Below are positions 35,528 through 43,718 of a stretch of 64,000 nucleotides of DNA, one piece after another. Position 1 is the stretch's first letter, and each line of letters begins with the position of its first letter. The notes under the pieces are model-generated. The model did no database searches, was not told where the DNA came from, and was given only the letters and a program-made list of their open reading frames with translations. The DNA comes from Erythrobacter sp. SCSIO 43205 (GTDB taxonomy: Bacteria > Pseudomonadota > Alphaproteobacteria > Sphingomonadales > Sphingomonadaceae). The stretch covers positions 1,054,001-1,118,000 of the forward strand of contig NZ_CP063202.1 of NCBI RefSeq assembly GCF_019904235.1. Reading direction: 5' to 3'. The position numbers were made by a program, and so were the translations under genes.

Positions 35528-35965
35528 ATGGTCAAATATCTCCATTCCATGATCCGAGTGAGCGACCCGGATGCGACAATCGATTTTTTCAAACTTATCG
35601 GATTGGAGGAGGTGCGCCGATTCGATGTGGAAGCGGGGCGTTTTACGCTGATCTTTTTGGCGGCACCCGGGCAAGAAGGCGTGGCCGAGGTGGAGCTGAC
35701 CTATAACTGGCCGCCCGAAGACGGAAGCGCGCCGGAAAATTATGACGGTGGGCGCAATTTTGGTCACCTCGCCTACCGCGTCGATGACATTTACGAGACG
35801 TGCCAAAGGCTCGCTGATGCAGGCCACACCATCCACCGCCCGCCGCGCGATGGGCACATGGCCTTTGTCAAATCACCCGACGGGATTTCGGTTGAGCTTC
35901 TGCAAGAGGGCTATCTTGAGCCTCAAGAACCCTGGGCGAGCATGGAAAACACCGGCAGTTGGTGA
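35528..35965 (+). CDS. gloA: Lactoylglutathione lyase (glyoxalase I, VOC family)
   Basis: The protein has 145 residues from ATG 35528. The four metal ligands of glyoxalase I are present in register: His6, Glu56 (VEVELTYNW region), His80 (FGHLAYRV) and Glu123 (ISVELLQ). The enzyme turns the methylglyoxal-glutathione hemithioacetal into S-lactoylglutathione. Length and the LTYNWP segment are typical. It converges on nhaA. Confidence 0.9.
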   Translation: MVKYLHSMIRVSDPDATIDFFKLIGLEEVRRFDVEAGRFTLIFLAAPGQEGVAEVELTYNWPPEDGSAPENYDGGRNFGHLAYRVDDIYETCQRLADAGHTIHRPPRDGHMAFVKSPDGISVELLQEGYLEPQEPWASMENTGSW

Positions 35966-36011
35966 TGCGCTGTGGCAATAGGCCGGGTCGCTGACCCAGC
36001 CCGCCGGCCAC

Positions 36012-37247
36012 TTACCCCTTGCTTTCCAGATTGGCGACAATGTCCGGGTGCTCTGTTGAAAGGCGCAGCACCACAAAGCCAAGCACAGCAGAAATTGCAG
36101 AGCCGGTCAGAATACCGATCTTGGCCTCATCAATCAGCAATTGATTGCCGGGGAAGGCAAGCAGACCGATAAACAGGCTCATCGTAAATCCGATGCCGCA
36201 CAGGATCGTAATCCCCCAAATTTCCTGCCAGCTGGCGTGATCGGGACGCGGCGCAAAGCCGGTTTTGTCGCAAATGAAGATGGCGGAGAAAATCCCCACC
36301 TGTTTGCCCACCACAAGACCGGCGGCAATCGCGATCGGAAGCGGATCAAGCAGATTGTTGAGCCCAATGCCATCAAGCGAGACACCTGCATTGGCAAAAC
36401 CGAAGATCGGCACGACGAGATAGGCGCTCCATGGGGCAAGGCCGTGCTCCAGCTTCTCCAGCATTGAGTTACCATCGCTGCGATGAAGCGGAATGGTGAG
36501 GGCGGCCAGAACCCCGGCAATGGTTGCGTGAATGCCTGTATTAAGGACGCAGAACCACAACACGATAGCGAGCAGGATATAAGGCCAGAAAACCGACACA
36601 CGGCGCCAATTGAGCACCATCATCAGCGCCAGCACAGCGGCTGATGCGCCCATCCACATCAGGAACGAGCTGAGGCTATCAATCTCGGTGTAGAAGAAGG
36701 CGATCACCAGAACCGCGCCAATGTCATCGACGATGGCCACCGTGAGCAGGAAAATGCGCAAGGAGCCCGGCACCCGGTTCCCAAGCAATCCCAAAACCCC
36801 CATGGCGAAGGCAATATCGGTTGCCGCTGGAATGGCCCAGCCACGCGAATAATCACCGCCGCCCGATACTGCCATGAAGACGATTGCCGGAGCGACCATA
36901 CCCGCAGCCGCTGCGATCATCGGCAAGCGCCGCGCCGAAGCGCTCGCGAGCTGCCCCTGGATCATCTCGCGTTTTACTTCGAGCCCGACGACGAAGAAAA
37001 AGACCGCCATCAGCCCGTCATTCACGACGTAATGCAGCGACTTGAGCTTTTCGTGCGGATACCAGGCAAACTTGCCATTGATCAGCGTATCGTACTCTTG
37101 GGCAAAAGCAGAGTTGGCCGCGAGCATCGCCGCAGCCGCCACCAGAATAAGCAGAACCCCCGCTGACGCATCGCCGATAAATAATGCGCGCACAGGTGCA
37201 AAGAGACGCTTCAAGGGATTGGCAGTAATACTCTTGATATCAGACAT
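36012..37247 (-). CDS. nhaA: Na+/H+ antiporter NhaA
   Basis: The protein has 411 residues and about 12 membrane segments. Family signatures are visible: FFFVVGLEVKREMI near residue 83, PAATDIAFAMGVL with Asp144, and AIVDDIGAVL with the paired Asp174-Asp175 that bind Na+/H+. It exports sodium in exchange for protons at alkaline pH, consistent with a marine or saline habitat. The C-terminal IGFTMSLFIGLLAF is also typical. Confidence 0.95.
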   Translation of the reverse strand: MSDIKSITANPLKRLFAPVRALFIGDASAGVLLILVAAAAMLAANSAFAQEYDTLINGKFAWYPHEKLKSLHYVVNDGLMAVFFFVVGLEVKREMIQGQLASASARRLPMIAAAAGMVAPAIVFMAVSGGGDYSRGWAIPAATDIAFAMGVLGLLGNRVPGSLRIFLLTVAIVDDIGAVLVIAFFYTEIDSLSSFLMWMGASAAVLALMMVLNWRRVSVFWPYILLAIVLWFCVLNTGIHATIAGVLAALTIPLHRSDGNSMLEKLEHGLAPWSAYLVVPIFGFANAGVSLDGIGLNNLLDPLPIAIAAGLVVGKQVGIFSAIFICDKTGFAPRPDHASWQEIWGITILCGIGFTMSLFIGLLAFPGNQLLIDEAKIGILTGSAISAVLGFVVLRLSTEHPDIVANLESKG

Positions 37248-37347
37248 TAATTTAGGTCCGTTTTGGATATAATTGATTTAGTTGCCAATGTGTTCGGCCA
37301 ATGGTACTTTTGTTGAATATCGAGGCAAGTCGGAGGCCTTGGATCAA

Positions 37348-38805
37348 ATGGGTTCAGATTTTTGGCAAATTCTTGCGATAGTACAGTATGAACTGCTTCT
37401 ATTTGCGGGGATTTTCTTTCTTATCGGGGCCCTCGATGATTTCGCCGTAGATGTTTCGTGGCTATGGCTCAAACTGACCGGACGGGCAAGGACCGCGAAG
37501 GTCAATCGCCGCGAACTCCAACATAGAAAACTCGCTGGCCCGGTCGCGGTCTTTGTGCCCGCTTGGCAAGAGGCCGACGTCATCTTTGAGACGATCCGGC
37601 ACTTACTCACTGTCTGGCCGCAGCAAAACCTTCGTCTATATGTCGGCATCTATCGCAACGACCCTGAAACATTAGAGGCCGCGACAAGTGCGGCGATGGG
37701 GGATGATAGGCTGCGCCTTGTTATCCATGACCGCGATGGCCCCAGCACAAAGGCGGACTGTTTGAACCGCCTTTATGAAGCAATGAGCGACGATGAAAAC
37801 CGTTCCCGCGTGCGCTTTGGCGCTGTGCTATTCCATGATGCTGAGGACATGGTTGACCCTGCCGGGCTTGGTCTTTTGGAATTGGCGATCTGTGAAGGCG
37901 CTGATTTTGCGCAATTGCCAGTGGAGCCGCTTCCACAAGCCTCGCGTGATTGGCTGGGCAGTCATTACTGTGAGGAATTTGCCGAAGCGCACGGTAAGGC
38001 AATGGTTGTGCGCGGTGCGGTTGGCGCAGGCTTACCCTCAGCGGGAGTCGGCTGCGGCGTGTCACGCGCGGCACTGTTCAAGCTGGCGGATGCAAAACTC
38101 GATGGGCTGCCGTTTGAGCCTGATTCCCTGACGGAGGATTATGAATTGGGCCTCGCGATTTCAAAACACGGCGGCACGTGCCGCTTTGTCCGAGCACGAG
38201 GAGAGGACGATCAACTTATTGCAACACGGGCATTTTTCCCTTCGAAGCTGAGCGAGATTGTCCGCCAAAAAACCCGCTGGGTTCACGGCATTTCGCTTCA
38301 GGGTTGGGACAGAACCGGCTGGACACACGGTGTTGCTGATACATGGATGCGCGCGCGTGACAGGCGCGGCCCATTGACCGCGCTGGTGATGGCGCTTGGC
38401 TATCTTCTCTTGGTGCTGACGTTGATCATCTCGGTCGCAGGCCACTTTGGTGAACTTCAACCGCTTGAACTTTCACCCTTTGTGGTCGCCTTGCTCAGCG
38501 CCAATCTCGCCTTTTTTGCATGGCGTGTGGCGTGGCGCTTTGCCTTCACTGCGCGCAATTATGGCGTTGCCGAAGGGGTGTTCGCAATCGTTCGCCTGCC
38601 GATCACAAACATCATCGCGATTATGGCGGGACGCCGCGCGGTACAGGCCTATTGGCGCACATTGTTTGGCGCTGCTCCCACGTGGGACAAGACCCGGCAC
38701 ACGGCCCATCCGGTCAAGCCAATCGCGCAGCAAGCCGTCTCAATGCCGCCACATCCGGCACCCTTTCCACATCACCTTAGAGAGAGGGTTAGCAAGACCG
38801 GATAA
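37348..38805 (+). CDS. NfrB-like membrane glycosyltransferase (GT2), lacking the C-terminal sensor domain
   Basis: From ATG 37348 the protein has 485 residues; a TTG at 37339 with GGAG in front is an alternative. An N-terminal membrane segment is followed by a GT2 domain: VAVFVPAWQEADVIFETIRH, the acidic site LFHDAEDMVDP, LTEDYELGLAI and QKTRWVHGISLQGWDRTGW, closely matching E. coli NfrB. Two to three membrane helices follow (about 345-440). NfrB of E. coli continues with a c-di-GMP-binding MshEN domain, which is absent. The next gene starts at TAATG overlap and encodes an outer membrane protein, mirroring the nfrA-nfrB partnership in polysaccharide synthesis. Confidence 0.82.
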   Translation: MGSDFWQILAIVQYELLLFAGIFFLIGALDDFAVDVSWLWLKLTGRARTAKVNRRELQHRKLAGPVAVFVPAWQEADVIFETIRHLLTVWPQQNLRLYVGIYRNDPETLEAATSAAMGDDRLRLVIHDRDGPSTKADCLNRLYEAMSDDENRSRVRFGAVLFHDAEDMVDPAGLGLLELAICEGADFAQLPVEPLPQASRDWLGSHYCEEFAEAHGKAMVVRGAVGAGLPSAGVGCGVSRAALFKLADAKLDGLPFEPDSLTEDYELGLAISKHGGTCRFVRARGEDDQLIATRAFFPSKLSEIVRQKTRWVHGISLQGWDRTGWTHGVADTWMRARDRRGPLTALVMALGYLLLVLTLIISVAGHFGELQPLELSPFVVALLSANLAFFAWRVAWRFAFTARNYGVAEGVFAIVRLPITNIIAIMAGRRAVQAYWRTLFGAAPTWDKTRHTAHPVKPIAQQAVSMPPHPAPFPHHLRERVSKTG

Positions 38806-40109
38806 TGTCACGGGGGGCAAACACGAGGGGCGCGCAAGCGAAGGGCAAGGGGGTGCCACTGGCATTGCTTGGGCTGATGATCGCCCTCTGGATCGCAGGG
38901 CGCGCGGTGCTTTGGGACAACCCTATTGCTCACGCCGCGCCCGCGTTATCGGCGGGTGAAGAACGCCCCGGCCTCAGCTCCCCCACGTCACGGCACGCCT
39001 CTGCGTCTCGCCCATCGTATCCCGCGCGGCAATCCATGGCTTACCCGCCTTACTATGACGCGCGCTATTATCCGCCGCCCGCCGCATATTATGGCTATCC
39101 ATCGCCCTATGCCCTTGGCACCATTCAGGAAAGGGCACTTGGTGAGGGGCAAGCGATTGGGCAGATCGTATATTATCCCGTCTATGCCGCCCCAGCCTAT
39201 GCACCGCGAGCGGCTTCCACCTATCCTGAGGCCCCGGCGCTTCCAAGAAACGGCTTTGCCCGTGCGCCGGAATTGGCGCGGGCCGGTGGCGGATATCTCT
39301 CTCAAACCTATGGCTTGGATGACATTTCCCGCTTTGCCCGGCAGGATGTGCGAAGGACCGGTCAGGTGTCGCGGCCCGGCACTGGCAGCGGGCTGCCCCC
39401 TGCTACCCTTGCACGCACTGATCGGTGGATGCTCGATGCGTTTGGGTTCTATCGCCAGGGCTCAAGTGCGCTTTCCATCCCGCAAGGGCGCTCCCCTGTC
39501 TATGGGGCCAGCCAACTCGCCGCCAATCTCCAATGGCGCGCCCGGCCATCTTCGAGCCACGATCCTCGCATCTTCCTGCGCGCGTATCAGGCGCAGGTTG
39601 ATGGCGGCGAGAGCGAGATTGCCGCAGGTGTTTCGGGCCGTCCTATCGGCACGGTCCCAGTGCGACTGTTCGCAGAGCTTCGCGCAACGCAAAGCCCTTC
39701 GATCTCTGATTTTGGTGTGGGTGCACAAACGAGAGTGCGTCCGGCGGCCTATGCTGCGACAGAACTGGGGCCAAAGCCTCTCCCGATGGGCTTCTCTCTC
39801 GAAACCTACGCAGCAGCGGGTTATGTCGCGGGCAGTCCAAGCACCTATTTCCTCGATGGACAGGCTGTCGCAACCCGCGAGCTTTTGCGCATCGGTAAAC
39901 CGGGCGCGGGCGGCGCGGTGAGTGTAGGCGGGGGCGTGTGGGGCGGCGCGCAAAGGGATGCCAAACGTCTTGATGTGGGGCCCACCTTGCGCTTCGATGT
40001 CGACATTGGAAAAATGCCCGCGCGCGTGTCGGTTGATTACCGCGAACAGGTGGCGGGCGATGCTGAACCCGATTCAGGTTTGGCTGCGACGGTTTCGACA
40101 CGGTTTTGA
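38805..40109 (+). CDS. Putative outer membrane partner of the NfrB-like enzyme (NfrA C-terminal-like barrel)
   Basis: The protein has 434 residues and shares one base with the glycosyltransferase stop. The N-terminus has one hydrophobic segment (VPLALLGLMIALWIAG), then a Pro/Tyr-rich region at about 70-105. From about residue 190 to the final STRF the sequence alternates as beta strands and ends in Phe, like an outer membrane barrel; this part resembles the C-terminal domain of phage N4 receptor NfrA. NfrA's TPR region is missing. It probably guides or exports the glycan made by the coupled enzyme. The identification is by context and pattern. Confidence 0.62.
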   Translation: MSRGANTRGAQAKGKGVPLALLGLMIALWIAGRAVLWDNPIAHAAPALSAGEERPGLSSPTSRHASASRPSYPARQSMAYPPYYDARYYPPPAAYYGYPSPYALGTIQERALGEGQAIGQIVYYPVYAAPAYAPRAASTYPEAPALPRNGFARAPELARAGGGYLSQTYGLDDISRFARQDVRRTGQVSRPGTGSGLPPATLARTDRWMLDAFGFYRQGSSALSIPQGRSPVYGASQLAANLQWRARPSSSHDPRIFLRAYQAQVDGGESEIAAGVSGRPIGTVPVRLFAELRATQSPSISDFGVGAQTRVRPAAYAATELGPKPLPMGFSLETYAAAGYVAGSPSTYFLDGQAVATRELLRIGKPGAGGAVSVGGGVWGGAQRDAKRLDVGPTLRFDVDIGKMPARVSVDYREQVAGDAEPDSGLAATVSTRF

Positions 40110-40175
40110 GACAACATAGGGGGTTGACGCGAAACCCTTCTTCCAAGACCTGCCGCGCTGCGGTAGTCGAAGATT

Positions 40176-41090
40176 ATGGATGTCTACCTTCCCATCGCGA
40201 ATCTCTCAGTGAACGGCCTGTTCATTGTGTTTCTTGGCGTGGGGACGGGTATTTTGTCGGGGCTGTTCGGTGTTGGCGGCGGATTTTTGACGACGCCCTT
40301 GCTGATTTTCTACGGTATCCCGCCCACGGTTGCCGCAGCCTCAGCCGCAACGCAGGTTACCGGTGCCAGCGTTTCCGGCGTCATCGCACATGGAAGGCGC
40401 AAAGGTGTCGATTATCGCATGGGGAGTGTGATGGTTGCTGGCGGCGTGATCGGCGCTTTGTTCGGCGCCGCGCTCTTCCGCCTTCTCCAGGCTTTGGGTC
40501 AAATCGATGTGGTCATCAACATTCTCTATGTCGTGATGCTGGGCTCTATCGGCACGCTTATGATGCGAGAGGCGTTTGAGGCAATATCGGCGACAAAGGG
40601 ACAAAAGGATGCAAGCCCGCGCAAAAGACGGCATCACCCGCTGGTGGCTGGCCTACCATTTCGCACAAGGTTTTATGCCTCAGGGCTTTATATCTCTCCT
40701 CTCGCGCCCCTTTTGCTTGGGGTGATCGTGGGGGTTTTGACTATGCTTATGGGCGTTGGCGGCGGCTTTATCTTAGTGCCAGCCATGCTTTACATCCTGG
40801 GGATGAGCGGCAATGTGGTAGTGGGCACATCCCTCTTCCAGATACTGTTCGTGACAATGGTGACCACCATGACTCACGCTCTTACCACCAAAGCGGTTGA
40901 TATTATTCTGGCGGGACTTTTGCTGCTCGGCTCGGTGATGGGTGCCCAATTTGGGACGCAAATCGCGATGAAGGCAAGGCCTGAAATCTTGCGTTTTGTG
41001 CTTGCTGCGATTGTGATCCTTGTTGCCTTGCGGATGCTGTACGGCCTAGGGGTCCAGCCCGATGAAATTTACACGGTGAGCCCGCTGTGA
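40176..41090 (+). CDS. TauE/SafE family sulfite/anion exporter
   Basis: The protein has 304 residues and about eight membrane segments. Two family repeats are visible, GTGILSGLFGVGGGFLTTPLL near residue 22 and LTMLMGVGGGFILVPAMLYILG near residue 190. The protein moves sulfite, sulfonates or related anions across the inner membrane. The next gene is coupled and encodes a TIGR02186 protein; this pair is repeatedly found together in alphaproteobacteria. Confidence 0.9.
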   Translation: MDVYLPIANLSVNGLFIVFLGVGTGILSGLFGVGGGFLTTPLLIFYGIPPTVAAASAATQVTGASVSGVIAHGRRKGVDYRMGSVMVAGGVIGALFGAALFRLLQALGQIDVVINILYVVMLGSIGTLMMREAFEAISATKGQKDASPRKRRHHPLVAGLPFRTRFYASGLYISPLAPLLLGVIVGVLTMLMGVGGGFILVPAMLYILGMSGNVVVGTSLFQILFVTMVTTMTHALTTKAVDIILAGLLLLGSVMGAQFGTQIAMKARPEILRFVLAAIVILVALRMLYGLGVQPDEIYTVSPL

Positions 41091-41863
41091 TGGCTCGCGC
41101 CCGCTCTTTGCTACCCGCATTCGCCGCGCTGTTGATGGCACCGTTCCTGATGGGACAAGCAGAGCCTATTCTCATACCCGAAGTCAGCCAGTCGCGCATC
41201 GAAGTGCGTCAGGGTTTTACCGGTGCAGACTTGCTTTTGTACGGCGCGGTTATCGACCCACGGGGCGCAAACAGCGGGCGCGAATTCGACATTGCGGTCG
41301 TATTGAAGGGGCCGGCTGAGCCCATCCGGCTGCGCGAAAAGGAACGTATCGCGGGGGTCTGGATGAACGCAGGCGCCAACGATTTCCGCTCAGCGCCATC
41401 TTTCTTCGCCATCGCATCATCGCGCCCCATCGAGGAGATCGTCGATCCGCTCACGGCGGCAATTTATGAGCTGGGCACAGAATTCATACAGCTTAGTCCC
41501 ACGGGACAGATTGAACCCGAAGAGCAGGCGCGTTTCTCAAAGGGGCTTGTCGAAATGCGCGAGCGGCTCGGCCTTTACAAGCAAAACCCGCAAGGCGTGC
41601 GCATCAGCGAGGGCGTGCTTTATCAAGCCCGTATCGCCCTGCCGTCCAATGTCACCACCGGGCAGTACACTGCCGAAACCTTCGCGATTGCCGATGGCCG
41701 CGTGCTGGCAAGTGCGACCGCCGAGATCGAAGTGGTGAAGGTGGGACTTGAGGGCAGTGTGGTTTATGCTTCGCAGGAATGGTCGCTTTTCTACGGGCTT
41801 GGCGCGATTGCCTTGTCGCTTGGTATGGGCTGGATTGCGGGACAGGCGTTCTCCAAGCTCTAG
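41090..41863 (+). CDS. TIGR02186 family membrane-anchored protein
   Basis: The protein has 257 residues from ATG 41090, which overlaps the exporter stop (a GTG at 41087 is also possible). A signal peptide precedes QAEPILIPEVSQSRIEVRQGFTGADLLLYG. The segments VVLKGPAEPIRLREKERIAGVWMN and FYAL-like SAPSFFAIASSRP are the family pattern. A C-terminal membrane helix lies at about 231-250. Most of the protein is thus periplasmic, anchored at its C-terminus, probably as partner of the TauE/SafE exporter. Confidence 0.83.
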   Translation: MARARSLLPAFAALLMAPFLMGQAEPILIPEVSQSRIEVRQGFTGADLLLYGAVIDPRGANSGREFDIAVVLKGPAEPIRLREKERIAGVWMNAGANDFRSAPSFFAIASSRPIEEIVDPLTAAIYELGTEFIQLSPTGQIEPEEQARFSKGLVEMRERLGLYKQNPQGVRISEGVLYQARIALPSNVTTGQYTAETFAIADGRVLASATAEIEVVKVGLEGSVVYASQEWSLFYGLGAIALSLGMGWIAGQAFSKL

Positions 41864-42042
41864 ATATTTGATGCGCTTACGCATCCTGCGCGCACTGGTG
41901 GCATACCTGCAGTTGGAAAAAAGTCCTGCGTTGACGCGATCTTAACTCTGATTGCGCATTGCTGAGTGTCGCGGTTGACGCCGCACGGAAGACCGCGTCC
42001 GGGATCATTCGGCGCGCTCACAAAACGACAGGACAAAGCCGC

Positions 42043-43695
42043 ATGAATGCGATTGCTAATCAGGGTTTTGAGACGCAGGGAAAAGCTGCCAACGAAAATG
42101 CACGATTGCCCATCGGCGTCGTCCTTGAGATTTCGGGCGCCGGTTCGCAAATCGCGCTCGACCTGCAACGTCTGAATGAGTGCATGGAAGACCCCGACCG
42201 CTCGGTCGCTCTGGCGGGACAAGTCGGCAGTCAGATCAAGATCCGTGTTGGCGATGCCTGGCTGCTTGCAAACGTGCGCGACCAACGCAAGGATCGCCGC
42301 GCGGAAAACGGCATTGTTGCTCATATCGACTTTCTTGGCGAGGGCGCTGAAGAAAAGCTCACCGGCCGAATTCACGGTTTCAAGCGCGGCGTGACGCGGT
42401 ATCCTGTTCCAGGCGCGATGGTTTATCCTGCAACCACCAAAGACCTTGAACAAATCTACGCCTCCGACGGGCGCGCAAACATCACCATCGGCACTGTATT
42501 CCCGACCAAGGACATTCGCGCTGGCCTTTATATCGATGCGATGCTGGGCAAGCACTTTGCGCTGCTTGGTTCGACCGGCACCGGTAAATCCACCAGCGCT
42601 GCGCTCATCCTCCACCGTATTTGCGAGCACGCGCCGGAGGGTCACATCGTGATGATCGATCCGCACGGCGAATATTCCGCAGCCTTCCGTCAGACTGGCA
42701 AGATCCTCGACGTATCGAACCTGCAAATGCCGTACTGGCTGATGAATTTTGAAGAGCATTGCGAAGTGCTCCTCACCAGTGACGGCAATGAACGCCAGGT
42801 CGATATGGATATTCTCGCCAAGTGTTTGCTGCACGCCCGCTCCAAGAATCGCTTGGCTGAGACGATGGGCAAGATCACCGTGGATTCGCCTATCCCCTAT
42901 CTCCTCTCCGACCTCTCGACCAAGCTTCAGGACGAGATGGGTAAGCTCGACAAGGCGACCTCGTCAGCGCCTTATATGCGCATCAAAGGCAAGCTTGAGG
43001 AACTCAAAGCCGACCCGCGATACCAGTTCATGTTCTCAGGAATGCTGGTGGGCGATACGATGACCGACTTCATCTCCAAAGTGTTCCGTATGCCGGGCGA
43101 GGGCAAGCCGATTTCGATCATCGACGTCTCTGGCGTTCCCTCCGATATTACCTCCACTGTTGTCGCCGTTCTGTCGCGCCTCGTGTTCGACTTTGCGATC
43201 TGGGGCCGGGAAGAGAACACGCGTCCCATCCTCCTCGTTTGCGAAGAGGCCCACCGCTACGTCCCGAACGAGAAGAACTCCGATGGCTCCTCGGTTGGCT
43301 CCATTCTCAGCCGGATCGCCAAGGAAGGCCGGAAATACGGTATCAGCCTCGGCCTCATCACCCAACGTCCGTCGGACCTTGCCGAAGGCGTGCTTTCCCA
43401 GTGCGGCACAATCATCTCGATGCGTCTCAACAACGACCGCGACCAGGCTTTTGTGCGCTCTGCCATGCCAGAAGGCTCGCGCGGCTTCCTCGATTCGATT
43501 CCTGCTCTGCGCAACCGTGAGTGCATTATCTGCGGCGAGGGCGTCGCCATCCCGATCCGCGTCAACTTCGACAATCTCGAAGAGCACAAGCGCCCTGCCT
43601 CCGAAGACCCCAGCTTCTCAGAACTGTGGAACCGGGGCGGAGGCGAGGAAGAAATCGTCGAGCGCGTGGTCCTTCGCTGGCGCAGCCAGGGCTAG
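42043..43695 (+). CDS. HerA-type hexameric ATPase (HAS barrel plus FtsK/HerA domain)
   Basis: The protein has 550 residues from ATG 42043, after AGGACA. Residues of about 20-115 form a HAS-barrel (GVVLEISGAGSQIALDL ... GQVGSQIKIRVGDAWLLANV). The DUF87/HerA ATPase follows, with Walker A LGSTGTGKSTSAA, MIDPHGEYSAAF, Walker B ILLVCEEAHRYVP and ITQRPSDLAEGVLSQCGT. HerA proteins translocate DNA, often with a NurA nuclease or a defence effector. No such gene is coupled here; the next gene is a convergent TIR-domain gene 23 bp away. Role unresolved. Confidence 0.87.
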   Translation: MNAIANQGFETQGKAANENARLPIGVVLEISGAGSQIALDLQRLNECMEDPDRSVALAGQVGSQIKIRVGDAWLLANVRDQRKDRRAENGIVAHIDFLGEGAEEKLTGRIHGFKRGVTRYPVPGAMVYPATTKDLEQIYASDGRANITIGTVFPTKDIRAGLYIDAMLGKHFALLGSTGTGKSTSAALILHRICEHAPEGHIVMIDPHGEYSAAFRQTGKILDVSNLQMPYWLMNFEEHCEVLLTSDGNERQVDMDILAKCLLHARSKNRLAETMGKITVDSPIPYLLSDLSTKLQDEMGKLDKATSSAPYMRIKGKLEELKADPRYQFMFSGMLVGDTMTDFISKVFRMPGEGKPISIIDVSGVPSDITSTVVAVLSRLVFDFAIWGREENTRPILLVCEEAHRYVPNEKNSDGSSVGSILSRIAKEGRKYGISLGLITQRPSDLAEGVLSQCGTIISMRLNNDRDQAFVRSAMPEGSRGFLDSIPALRNRECIICGEGVAIPIRVNFDNLEEHKRPASEDPSFSELWNRGGGEEEIVERVVLRWRSQG

Positions 43696-43718
43696 CTATA
43701 GCCCGTCAGACCACCGCT

